DNA from: Bacteroidota bacterium
GTDB lineage: Bacteria; Bacteroidota; Bacteroidia; UKL13-3
Length of the DNA stretch: 6,367 bases
Assembly: GCA_018883485.1 (NCBI GenBank)
Contig: VEQB01000137.1
Location: 1-6,367, forward strand
Reading direction: 5' to 3'
Of this stretch, positions 1-6,367 are shown piece by piece. The notes below the pieces were generated by a model, which searched no databases, was not told where the DNA came from, and saw only the letters and a program-made list of their open reading frames with translations. The first letter of the stretch is position 1, and every line of letters starts with the position of its first letter. A program made the translations under genes and the position numbers.

Positions 1-74
1 GCTTTATACCTGGCGGGGTGTTTTGGGATATTGCCGGTTTTGCAGAATATGTGTTTGCCATAAAGAAACAGTAA
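1..74 (+). CDS. C-terminal end of an unidentified protein, truncated by the left edge
   Basis: Reading from base 3, 23 codons run to a TAA at 72-74. The predicted tail is hydrophobic and aromatic-rich (it includes GGVFWDIAGFAEYVF) and ends in a basic KKQ. That pattern would suit the last membrane segment of an integral membrane protein, but the piece is too short to assign a family and I do not recognise it. It is preferred over the other plus frames because its end lies just upstream of the guaB promoter, which is a sensible gene boundary. The other two plus frames stop at 61-63 or run through the promoter to just past the guaB start, and they give less protein-like peptides. What is seen is only an open frame and a stop. 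The membrane suggestion is inference. Confidence 0.45.
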   Translation, partial: FIPGGVFWDIAGFAEYVFAIKKQ

Positions 75-78
75 TATA

Positions 79-110
79 TTTGGCAATTTGGCTACTTAAC
101 CCTATTTTTG
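79..110 (+). promoter_or_regulatory. Bacteroidota-type promoter of guaB
   Basis: A TTTG at 79-82 is followed, after exactly 20 bases, by TATTTTTG at 103-110. Together these match the Bacteroidota housekeeping sigma consensus (TTTG or TTG near -33, 19-21 bases, TAnnTTTG near -7). By analogy with mapped promoters in the phylum, transcription should begin about 4-9 bases after the -7 element, around 114-119. That would leave a guaB leader of only about 20 nucleotides. The start site itself is inferred. Confidence 0.7.
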
Positions 111-113
111 CCC

Positions 114-137
114 GGCAAATAACTATAAGTATTTGCC
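114..137 (+). promoter_or_regulatory. Perfect 8-bp inverted repeat (leader hairpin) ending at the guaB start codon
   Basis: GGCAAATA at 114-121 and TATTTGCC at 130-137 are exact reverse complements separated by an 8-base loop (122-129). The 3' arm ends on the base before the ATG at 138. If transcription starts near 114-119, as the promoter predicts, the hairpin would form all or part of the untranslated leader and place the start codon against a stem. It could tune translation initiation, protect the 5' end, or act at the DNA level as an operator beside the -7 element. The pairing is seen directly; any regulatory role is inference. Confidence 0.5.
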
Positions 138-1613
138 ATGTTTAATGATAATCAGAAATTCTTTGGAGAAGGCCTCACTTACGATGATGTGCTTTTATTG
201 CCCGCTTACTCCGAAGTACTCCCAAGAGAGGTATTAACAGCAACTCAACTTTCACGCAATATTCGCATTAACATTCCTATGCTGTCTGCAGCTATGGATA
301 CGGTTACAGAATATAAGTTGGCTATTGCCTTGGCGCAACAAGGTGGTGTAGGCATTTTGCACAAAAACATGAGCATTGAACGCCAAGCCGAAGAAGTTAG
401 GCGCGTAAAACGAAGCGAAAGTGGAATGATCATAGACCCGCTTACCCTTTCTGATACTGCTACTTTAAGAGATGCCCATAAAATGATGACCGAGAATAAA
501 ATTGGTGGCATTCCTATTATTAATGATAACGGCAAATTGATGGGCATTTTAACCAATAGAGATTTACGTTTTGAAAAAGACATGAATAAATCTGTGGTAA
601 ATGTGATGACGAAAGAAAATTTAGTTACCGCCCCAGAGGGCACAGATTTAACACAAGCCGAAAGCATATTACAAGAGTATAAAATTGAAAAACTTCCCGT
701 TGTAGATAAAGAGGGTAAACTAAAAGGTCTTATTACTTATAAAGATATTTTAAAAGTAAAAGACCATCCTATGGCTTGTAAAGACAAGCATGGCAGGTTA
801 ATTGCAGGCGCTGCGGTTGGCGTTACCCCAGAAACTGAAGATAGAATTGCAGCCCTGGTAAAAGCTGGCGTAGATGTAGTAATTATAGATACCGCCCATG
901 GCCATTCGGCTGGCGTAATAAGAGAAGTGAGTCGTTTAAGAAAAGCATTTACAAACATTGATATTATTGCTGGAAACATTGCTACAGGAGACGCTGCAAA
1001 AGCATTAGTAGATGCGGGCGTAGATGCGGTTAAGGTAGGTGTTGGACCAGGGTCTATTTGTACCACAAGAATTATTGCAGGTATTGGTGTGCCACAATTA
1101 ACCGCTGTATATGAAAGTGCCAAAGCCATTAAAGGCAGCGGTGTGCCTGTTATTGCAGATGGTGGTATAAGGTATAGTGGCGATTTAGTTAAAGCGCTTG
1201 CAGCAGGAGCTAGCACAGTAATGAGCGGTTCTATTTTCGCTGGCGTAGAAGAAAGTCCAGGCGAAACAGTAATTTATGAAGGAAGAAAGTTTAAAAGCTA
1301 CCGCGGAATGGGTTCAATAGAGGCCATGAAAGAAGGAAGCAAAGACCGTTACTTCCAAGATGCCGAAGACGAAATTGCCAAACTAGTGCCAGAGGGCATT
1401 GTGGGTATTGTACCTTATAAAGGCTTGTTAAAAGAAGTGGTTTATCAATTTGTGGGCGGACTTAGAGCTGGCATGGGATACTGCGGCGCTAAAACGGTTG
1501 AAGAGTTACAGGCAAATGGTAAATTTATAAAAATCACCGCAGCAGGCGCTAAAGAAAGTCATGCACATGATATTAAAATTACTAAAGAAGCGCCAAACTA
1601 TAGCCGTAACTAG
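138..1613 (+). CDS. guaB: Inosine-5'-monophosphate dehydrogenase
   Basis: This cytosolic enzyme oxidises IMP to XMP with NAD+, the first committed and rate-limiting step from IMP to guanine nucleotides. At 491 residues it is the normal bacterial length. The (beta/alpha)8 barrel opens with the typical LTYDDVLLLP at 13-22. Two CBS domains are inserted at about 95-150 and 155-210. The catalytic loop GPGSICTTR has Cys308, which forms the thioimidate with IMP. DGGIRYSGD starts at 341 and supplies the phosphate-binding region. The flap YRGMGSIEAM lies at 388-397, and Arg404-Tyr405 match the water-activating pair. A Glu-Ser-His at 473-475 matches the C-terminal potassium site. No key residue is missing. 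The ATG at 138 is the first possible start after an in-frame stop at 126-128. No Shine-Dalgarno is evident, as is usual in this phylum. The 3' end overlaps the next gene by 53 bases, suggesting co-transcription. Confidence 0.98.
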   Translation: MFNDNQKFFGEGLTYDDVLLLPAYSEVLPREVLTATQLSRNIRINIPMLSAAMDTVTEYKLAIALAQQGGVGILHKNMSIERQAEEVRRVKRSESGMIIDPLTLSDTATLRDAHKMMTENKIGGIPIINDNGKLMGILTNRDLRFEKDMNKSVVNVMTKENLVTAPEGTDLTQAESILQEYKIEKLPVVDKEGKLKGLITYKDILKVKDHPMACKDKHGRLIAGAAVGVTPETEDRIAALVKAGVDVVIIDTAHGHSAGVIREVSRLRKAFTNIDIIAGNIATGDAAKALVDAGVDAVKVGVGPGSICTTRIIAGIGVPQLTAVYESAKAIKGSGVPVIADGGIRYSGDLVKALAAGASTVMSGSIFAGVEESPGETVIYEGRKFKSYRGMGSIEAMKEGSKDRYFQDAEDEIAKLVPEGIVGIVPYKGLLKEVVYQFVGGLRAGMGYCGAKTVEELQANGKFIKITAAGAKESHAHDIKITKEAPNYSRN

Positions 1614-2730
1614 GCACAAGTTTTACTTTTTTCTCTGGCTGAACCTAATCGCATTTGCAAACAATGCCCAAATTCAAAATATGGGTATGACAGATGGAAA
1701 GGATAGCCTGGAGGCTGGTAAAGTAAATATTAACGGATACGTTGACCTATACTATGGTCGCTCTCTAAACCTACCCACTGCTGGCGATAGACCTTATGCT
1801 GTTTCCTCTTCGCGCAATAGAGAAATTTCCATCAACCTGGCTTATATAGATATTCGCTACCAAGATGAATTTGTAAGAGCCCGCTTTGTTCCGGCAGTTG
1901 GCACCTATATGAATGCCAATTATGCCGCAGAGCCTGGCACTTTAAAGAATATTTTTGAGGCCAATGCAGGTGTTAGAATTTCTAAGAAAAGAAATATTTG
2001 GCTAGATGCAGGAATTTTAGGTTCGCCCTTTACCAACGAAACTGCTATATCAAAAGACCAACTGCTATATTCTAGAAGTTTTGCGGCAGAAAATGCACCC
2101 TATTATATTAGCGGCGCCAGAATAAGTGCACCAATTGGCAAAAAATTAACTGCCTATGGCTACCTAATTAATGGCTGGCAGCAAATTGCCGATGTAAACA
2201 ATAATTTAGCAATTGCCACACAAATAGAATATCGGCCTACCAATACTATTCTTATAAATTGGAATACGTATCTGGGAAATGAAGAATCAATAAACAAACC
2301 CAACTTTAGAATGCGCTATTTTACCGATGTATATGCCATTTTAAAAGCAGGCAAAAAGGTAACACTAACGGCCGATGTGTATGGTGGCTTTCAAGAAATT
2401 AAACCCGATACCGCTGCTAGTAAAATGTTGCCTTGGTGGCAGGCAAATGCTGCAATTCAATACGAATTCCATCCAACACTTTCTGTTGCTGCTAGAATAG
2501 AATTTTTTGAAGATTTGAACCAAGTAATTATTACACCAATTACAACAAACACCATTGGATTTAGCACCTACAGCTCTTCCCTTTGCTTTAATTGGAAAGT
2601 GAATGCCAAAACATGGTTTAGATTAGAGAGCCGACATTATGCTTCGGCAGAAAAAGTTTACTTAGATAAAACTAAAGGAGCTCAGGCAACAGATTTCCTT
2701 GGAATCACCAGCCTTTGTGTATCATTTTAG
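1561..2730 (+). CDS. Predicted outer-membrane beta-barrel protein, OmpL/BBP2-like porin
   Basis: The 389-residue product looks exported. Residues 1-20 are basic (KLLKKRQ, then TRHK), 21-33 are hydrophobic (FYFFLWLNLIAFA), and a signal peptidase I site is plausible after Ala33 (AFA/N). The mature part is a run of alternating, aromatic-rich strands (for example NINGYVDLYYGRS at 56-68 and LTADVYGGF at 269-277) and ends in Phe389, as barrel proteins usually do. GILGSPFTNE at 151-160 and the overall strand pattern resemble the putative beta-barrel porin-2 (OmpL-like) family. That family assignment is from memory of its pattern, so it is moderate. The substrate is unknown. The start must be the ATG at 1561 or 1567, because there is no other ATG, GTG or TTG in frame before the hydrophobic core. 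Starting at the ATG at 1681 would remove the signal peptide. The gene therefore overlaps guaB by 53 or 47 bases in another frame. Confidence 0.8.
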   Translation: MHMILKLLKKRQTIAVTRHKFYFFLWLNLIAFANNAQIQNMGMTDGKDSLEAGKVNINGYVDLYYGRSLNLPTAGDRPYAVSSSRNREISINLAYIDIRYQDEFVRARFVPAVGTYMNANYAAEPGTLKNIFEANAGVRISKKRNIWLDAGILGSPFTNETAISKDQLLYSRSFAAENAPYYISGARISAPIGKKLTAYGYLINGWQQIADVNNNLAIATQIEYRPTNTILINWNTYLGNEESINKPNFRMRYFTDVYAILKAGKKVTLTADVYGGFQEIKPDTAASKMLPWWQANAAIQYEFHPTLSVAARIEFFEDLNQVIITPITTNTIGFSTYSSSLCFNWKVNAKTWFRLESRHYASAEKVYLDKTKGAQATDFLGITSLCVSF

Positions 2731-2749
2731 GTCAATAAATTATTTTCCT

Positions 2750-2757
2750 TATTTTCG
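2750..2757 (+). promoter_or_regulatory. Possible weak -7 element ahead of the methyltransferase gene
   Basis: TATTTTCG in the 44-base gap after the porin gene matches TAnnTTTG with one mismatch. No TTTG lies at the expected 19-21 base distance upstream; only a T-run at 2725-2728 is near. It could give the methyltransferase its own transcript with a leader of about 12 bases. The gene could equally be transcribed from the guaB promoter. Confidence 0.25.
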
Positions 2758-2774
2758 CTCCTCACTTTTGTGAC

Positions 2775-3569
2775 ATGATAGAACTACAAGGCGACTTTAA
2801 CCGATACTACCAACAACAATTCGATACCACTAACGAATTTATCATTCCCTTTATTGAAGGGGTTAAACCAGTTAGTACAGGCTTGAAATTTCTAGAAGTA
2901 GGGAGTGGCTACGGCGGCATTTGCAAGGCATTTGCCAATAAAGGCTGCCGCGTTACAGGCATAGAATTACTTGCTTATGCAAGCGATATTGCAAAGGATT
3001 TTTTAAAAGATGAAATCGCATCAGGCCAGGTAAGTATCATCAATAAAAATGTGTATGATATAAACCCAGATAAAGACCTTGAAGAAAAGTTTGATATCAT
3101 CTTACTAAAAGACACCATCGAACACATACATAACCAAGAGAAATTTATTAGCCATATTATTCATTTCTTAAAACCAGATGGCGTTATCTTTTTTGCTTTC
3201 CCTCCTTGGTTTATGCCGTATGGGGGGCATCAGCAAAGTTTAGATAGTAAGTTCTTAGAAAAGTTGCCGTATTTTCATATTCTACCAACACCCATCTACA
3301 AAGGCATCATGAAAGCTTTTGGCGAATCGGAAGGCAGAATTGCAGACACGCTAGAAGTGAAAGAAACCCAAATAAGTATTAACCGCTTTGAACGCATTGC
3401 TAAGAAAGCTGGTTTTGCCATTGCCAAGAGAGAATTTTATCTCATTAACCCTAGTTACAAATATAAGTTTGGTGCTAACCCGCGCAAACAATTTGGTTTA
3501 ATTAGCGCCATGCCTTGGTTCAGAGATTTCTTAACCACTACGTGTTATTATGTGTTAAATAAGGGGTAA
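2775..3569 (+). CDS. Class I SAM-dependent methyltransferase, substrate unknown
   Basis: The 264-residue product has a Rossmann-type methyltransferase core. Motif I is FLEVGSGYGG at 39-48, the glycine-rich SAM loop. It is followed by an acidic residue at the end of strand 2 (Glu64 in GIEL), which normally binds the ribose hydroxyls. The motif IV region is FDIILLKDTIEHI at 106-118 and the later core strand is LKPDGVIFF at 132-140, the pattern of Methyltransf_11/UbiE-like enzymes. After the core comes FPPWFMPYGGHQQ at 142-154 and an alpha-rich C-terminal part that probably shapes the acceptor pocket. No signal peptide or membrane segment is seen, so it should be cytosolic. The ATG at 2775 is the first start after an in-frame stop at 2736-2738. 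It follows the porin gene by 44 bases and converges on the potassium transporter gene with no spacer. The neighbours do not reveal the acceptor, which could be a small molecule, lipid or sugar. Confidence 0.85.
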   Translation: MIELQGDFNRYYQQQFDTTNEFIIPFIEGVKPVSTGLKFLEVGSGYGGICKAFANKGCRVTGIELLAYASDIAKDFLKDEIASGQVSIINKNVYDINPDKDLEEKFDIILLKDTIEHIHNQEKFISHIIHFLKPDGVIFFAFPPWFMPYGGHQQSLDSKFLEKLPYFHILPTPIYKGIMKAFGESEGRIADTLEVKETQISINRFERIAKKAGFAIAKREFYLINPSYKYKFGANPRKQFGLISAMPWFRDFLTTTCYYVLNKG

Positions 3570-5510
3570 TCAATAAATTCGCTTCAAATTAAAATCTCGC
3601 ATTGGAGATACAATTAAAGGAACTTTTTCTATAGTAACTGAGGAAGTATCTAAGCCAAATGCTTTTTCTTCGCTTAAACTAAAGTGATCTAGGGTAAAGT
3701 AAGATTGCATAATGAAGCGCTCAATACCTTTAAAATCATTATCATTAGAGAGGTGACGCTTTAAAACTACAAACCTAAAATCACCAGTAATTTTTTGATC
3801 TCTAAGTGAAGCATATCTAGAAGTAACATCTATTTCGCCATTCTTTACCAACTCTTCTACTACTTTTCTAAAATAGAAATTTATTTTTTGTTCGATCCTA
3901 AACCCTAATCTAAACTCAACTCTTATCACGTCGTTAACAGTAATATGATCCACTTTATATTCCATGGTAAAGGGCTGGTCGTCTACATGTATATGCACAA
4001 ACCAATAAACATCTGCACGTTTAGGGCGCTTTTGGAGAATAGAATACATAACTTTATTTTCTATCTCATACAGGTGATCTGCACTGGTTAAATAAACCAA
4101 ATGTGTAGAATATTTTGAGATTGATTCATCATTACTCAATTGCTGAAGCAGTGGTAAATATTCTTTTAAATTTACGAATTCTGTTAAGCGATTCTTAATT
4201 TTTCTACCTCTATACCAAATCCACATGATGAGCATGAAAACCATGCTTACCATCAGTGTCATCCAACCTCCAGCAGGTATTTTCTCTATATTAGCAATAA
4301 GAAAGGAGCCTTCAACCGGAATGTAAATTAGCAGCAATAAGGCAATTAAAAACTTATTTGTTTTTCTACGTTGAAGTAGGTTAATCAATAATATGGTTGT
4401 CATGCACATGGTAACTATAATGGCTAAACCATAGGCAGCTTCCATAGCACTAGATTCCTTAAAGTATAAAACGATGCCAATACAACCCAACCACAATATC
4501 CAATTTAAACTAGGCACATAAATTTGACCCTTTAAATTGGAAGGATACTTAATGGTTACCTTAGGCCAAACATTAAGACGTAAAGCCTCTGCAATTAAAG
4601 TGAAAGAGCCAGAAATCATGGCTTGACTAGCAATGATGGTAGCAAGGGTGGCAATAATTACCCCCGGCAAAATAAACCACTCTGGCAAAATAGCATAAAA
4701 AGGATTTACCTCAGGTAGTTTTGAACCTACATGTTGTAATAACCAAGCGCCTTGTCCAAAATAATTTAACAATAACGCTGCTTTAACAAAAATCCAAGTG
4801 GCTCTAATATTACTTTTACCGCAATGCCCCATGTCTGAGTAAAGGGCTTCTGCTCCTGTTGTGCAAAGAAAAACAGCCCCTAATAACCAGAATCCTTTAG
4901 GGTAGATAGTTAATAATTCTATAGCCCAAACTGGGTTCAAGGCTTTAAGGATCCAAGGGTTTGCCATTAAACCGTTTAACCCGGTAACGGCAAGCATGCC
5001 AAACCAAACCAACATAATTGGGCCAAACATTTTCCCTACAATATCGGTACCCATCCTTTGCAATAAGAAGATAAGCGTAATGATAGCAATTACAATAGGA
5101 ATGGTGGGTAAGCCAGGGTATCGAATGGTTAAACCTTCAACAGCAGAGGAAACAGAAATGGGTGGCGTTATCATACCGTCGGCTAGCAAAGCACAACCGC
5201 CAATAATGGCCGGAACAATTAAATATGGTTTGCGCTTTCTTACCAAGGCAAAGAGCGCAAAAATACCACCCTCACCATTGTTATCGGCATTAAGCACTAT
5301 ACTCACATACTTTACAGTAGTTTGTATGGTAATAGTCCAAAATATGCAGGATAGGCCACCTAAGATGAGTAATTCCGAAATTTCCTTTCCAGAAATTATT
5401 GCCTTAAATACGTAGAGCGGAGAGGTTCCAATATCTCCATAAATAATTCCCAAGGCTACTAAAAGGCCCGCCATGGAAATGGCCTGACCTTTATGATTGT
5501 GTGCACTCAC
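3570..5510 (-). CDS. kup: KUP/HAK/KT-family potassium uptake transporter
   Basis: This inner-membrane protein should import potassium by proton symport. At 646 residues it is close to E. coli Kup (622). The N-terminal GIIYGDIGTSPLYV at 21-34 is the family hallmark, and Asp26 aligns with the essential Asp23 of E. coli Kup. NADNNGEGGIFAL at 74-86 and ADGMITPPISV at 110-120 follow; Asp111 takes the place of E. coli Glu116, a substitution also found in plant members. YSDMGHCGKSNIRA lies at 224-237. About twelve hydrophobic segments run to residue 434, followed by a roughly 210-residue soluble C-terminal domain. The start chosen is GTG at 5510, because the next start, an ATG at residue 13, would leave almost nothing before the first membrane helix. 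A promoter match sits just upstream. The TGA stop abuts the stop of the convergent methyltransferase gene. The gene lies 55 bases downstream of recQ in the same direction. Confidence 0.96.
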   Translation of the reverse strand: MSAHNHKGQAISMAGLLVALGIIYGDIGTSPLYVFKAIISGKEISELLILGGLSCIFWTITIQTTVKYVSIVLNADNNGEGGIFALFALVRKRKPYLIVPAIIGGCALLADGMITPPISVSSAVEGLTIRYPGLPTIPIVIAIITLIFLLQRMGTDIVGKMFGPIMLVWFGMLAVTGLNGLMANPWILKALNPVWAIELLTIYPKGFWLLGAVFLCTTGAEALYSDMGHCGKSNIRATWIFVKAALLLNYFGQGAWLLQHVGSKLPEVNPFYAILPEWFILPGVIIATLATIIASQAMISGSFTLIAEALRLNVWPKVTIKYPSNLKGQIYVPSLNWILWLGCIGIVLYFKESSAMEAAYGLAIIVTMCMTTILLINLLQRRKTNKFLIALLLLIYIPVEGSFLIANIEKIPAGGWMTLMVSMVFMLIMWIWYRGRKIKNRLTEFVNLKEYLPLLQQLSNDESISKYSTHLVYLTSADHLYEIENKVMYSILQKRPKRADVYWFVHIHVDDQPFTMEYKVDHITVNDVIRVEFRLGFRIEQKINFYFRKVVEELVKNGEIDVTSRYASLRDQKITGDFRFVVLKRHLSNDNDFKGIERFIMQSYFTLDHFSLSEEKAFGLDTSSVTIEKVPLIVSPMRDFNLKRIY

Positions 5511-5526
5511 TTTTAAATAATTTCTA

Positions 5527-5555
5527 CAAATGTATTAAAGTGAATCAAAACTCAA
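5527..5555 (-). promoter_or_regulatory. Bacteroidota-type promoter of the potassium transporter gene
   Basis: On the minus strand TACATTTG (5534-5527) fits TAnnTTTG exactly. A TTG (5555-5553) lies 18 bases upstream, slightly short of the usual 19-21, so the -33 half is weaker. Transcription would begin around 5518-5523, leaving only about 8-13 bases of leader before the GTG at 5510. This supports the GTG start and suggests the transporter can be expressed apart from recQ, though read-through from recQ across the 55-base gap is also possible. Confidence 0.5.
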
Positions 5556-5565
5556 GAAAAATTTA

Positions 5566-6367
5566 CTAATTAGCCATTTCACTTACAAAATGAATATGCA
5601 TTAAATGCAATTCATCTTTGCTAAACTCTTCGCCATACTCCTTCATAGCGCTTTCTATTACATTGTCATTTGTCTTTCTAAAAAAGTCCATAACCTCTTC
5701 CAAAATTTCTTCGTCGGTTAATTCAGAAACGTATCTACTTAAGTTCAGTTTGGTTCCACTATTAACGATGTTCTCAATTTCTTGTAATAATTCATCACGC
5801 TTAATCCCCTGACCTCGAGCAATATCATCTAAAGAAACACGCTTATCTATATTGGTAATAATGGCAATTTTTCTTGCAGATTTATTTACAACAGATTTAA
5901 TAGTTACATCTTCGGTACGTTCAATATTATTTTCTTCAACATACTTTTTTATAACATCTAAAAACTCCTTACCAAATTTTATTGCCTTTCCAGAACTTAC
6001 CCCAACAATCTTAGACAATTCGTCCATTGTAATTGGGTATTTGAAGGCCATTTCTTGTAAAGACGGCTCCTGAAATACTATATATGGCGGTAAATTTTTT
6101 GCCTTGGCAACTTTCTTACAAAGATCTTTTAAAATGGCAAATAGTTCTTCATCATATACCATTTCTACCTGACCATCATCTTCATCGGTGTCGGTAAATT
6201 TCTCAAATTTCCTATCTACAGACATTTCAAACTTAGTAGGTTTCTTTAAAAACTTTTCACCTTCTTCATTAATAGATAAAAGACCATAGTTTTCTATATT
6301 TTTAGTAACCATGGCACGCAAGAGTAGCTGGCGAATAACCGATTTCCAGTAATTATCTTCTTGGTCT
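5566..6367 (-). CDS. recQ: ATP-dependent DNA helicase RecQ, C-terminal 266 residues (5' end outside the window)
   Basis: The frame is open through the right edge, so the helicase core and the zinc-binding cysteines lie outside. Numbering from the edge, residues 1-45 are the end of the RQC winged helix (NYWKSVIRQLLLRAMV, then IENYGLLSINEEGEKFL). An acidic linker (DTDEDDG, 59-65) leads to an HRDC domain at about 71-148, with YDEELF, NLPPYIVFQEPSLQEMA and GKAIKFGKEFL closely following E. coli RecQ. Residues from about 162 to the end form an extra helical region with a helix-turn-helix look (VSLDDIARGQGIKRDELLQEI) ending in FVSEMAN, as in longer Bacteroidota RecQ proteins. RecQ unwinds DNA 3' to 5' in recombination and fork repair. 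A start at the TTG at 6321 would be an artefact, since the RQC domain continues upstream in the same frame. The stop is TAG at 5568-5566. Confidence 0.95.
   Translation of the reverse strand, partial: DQEDNYWKSVIRQLLLRAMVTKNIENYGLLSINEEGEKFLKKPTKFEMSVDRKFEKFTDTDEDDGQVEMVYDEELFAILKDLCKKVAKAKNLPPYIVFQEPSLQEMAFKYPITMDELSKIVGVSSGKAIKFGKEFLDVIKKYVEENNIERTEDVTIKSVVNKSARKIAIITNIDKRVSLDDIARGQGIKRDELLQEIENIVNSGTKLNLSRYVSELTDEEILEEVMDFFRKTNDNVIESAMKEYGEEFSKDELHLMHIHFVSEMAN

Noticed and set aside
245..667. Minus-strand open frame of 140 codons inside guaB
   Set aside because: It lies wholly opposite the strongly conserved guaB reading frame, and its translation shows no recognisable domain. It is a shadow of guaB codon use.
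737..1216. Minus-strand open frame of 159 codons inside guaB
   Set aside because: It is antisense to the catalytic barrel of guaB, with low-complexity Ala/Pro/Thr-rich translation typical of a shadow frame.
3545..3562. TTATT/AATAA inverted repeat near the end of the methyltransferase gene, considered as a terminator
   Set aside because: The stem is only five A-T pairs with an 8-base loop and no U-tract. It is too weak to be an intrinsic terminator and lies within coding sequence.
4996..5415. Plus-strand open frame of 139 codons opposite kup
   Set aside because: It is antisense to the conserved membrane segments of the transporter and shows no domain or promoter.
5511..5565. Gap between recQ and kup examined for a terminator, small RNA or repeat
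   Set aside because: It holds the promoter match already listed. No stable hairpin or small open frame was seen.
5618..6073. Two small plus-strand open frames opposite recQ
   Set aside because: Both are antisense to the HRDC and HTH regions of recQ. Their Ser/Leu/Ile-rich translations mirror the Lys/Glu-rich recQ frame.
1..6367. A new mobile, defence or CRISPR-type system
   Set aside because: All complete genes are recognisable families with intact motifs. There are no repeat arrays, terminal inverted repeats, integrase or transposase remnants, or compositional shifts.

Overview
The window is a chromosomal segment from a member of the Bacteroidota. Four things point there. Two intergenic regions carry the Bacteroidota-type promoter (TTTG or TTG, about 18-20 bases, then TAnnTTTG). 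Start codons lack recognisable Shine-Dalgarno sequences. The RecQ helicase carries the C-terminal helix-turn-helix extension typical of this phylum. The second gene is an OmpL/BBP2-like outer-membrane barrel protein. Base composition is AT-rich throughout, with no compositional island or mobile element. I cannot place it below phylum with confidence.

Layout, left to right. Positions 1-74 hold the last 23 codons of an unidentified plus-strand gene. A short intergenic region (75-137) carries a strong promoter match and a perfect 8-bp hairpin that ends at the base before the next start codon. Three plus-strand genes follow: guaB (IMP dehydrogenase, 138-1613), a predicted outer-membrane porin-like protein (1561-2730, overlapping guaB by 53 bases) and a class I SAM-dependent methyltransferase (2775-3569). 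Two minus-strand genes fill the rest: a KUP-family potassium transporter (5510-3570) and the 3' part of recQ (6367-5566, running off the right edge). The methyltransferase and kup genes converge and their stop codons are directly adjacent, with no base between them.

Functionally these are mostly housekeeping genes: guanine nucleotide synthesis, potassium uptake and DNA repair or recombination, plus a porin-like protein and a methyltransferase of unknown substrate. Nothing shows that they form one pathway. The guaB-porin overlap suggests co-transcription of those two.

I found no CRISPR array, RNA gene, insertion sequence, phage remnant or defence cassette, and no convincing new biological system. 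The best leads for a second look are the guaB leader hairpin, the guaB/porin overlap that encodes a signal-peptide n-region, and the zero-spacing convergent gene ends. No stretch longer than 300 bases lacks a gene.
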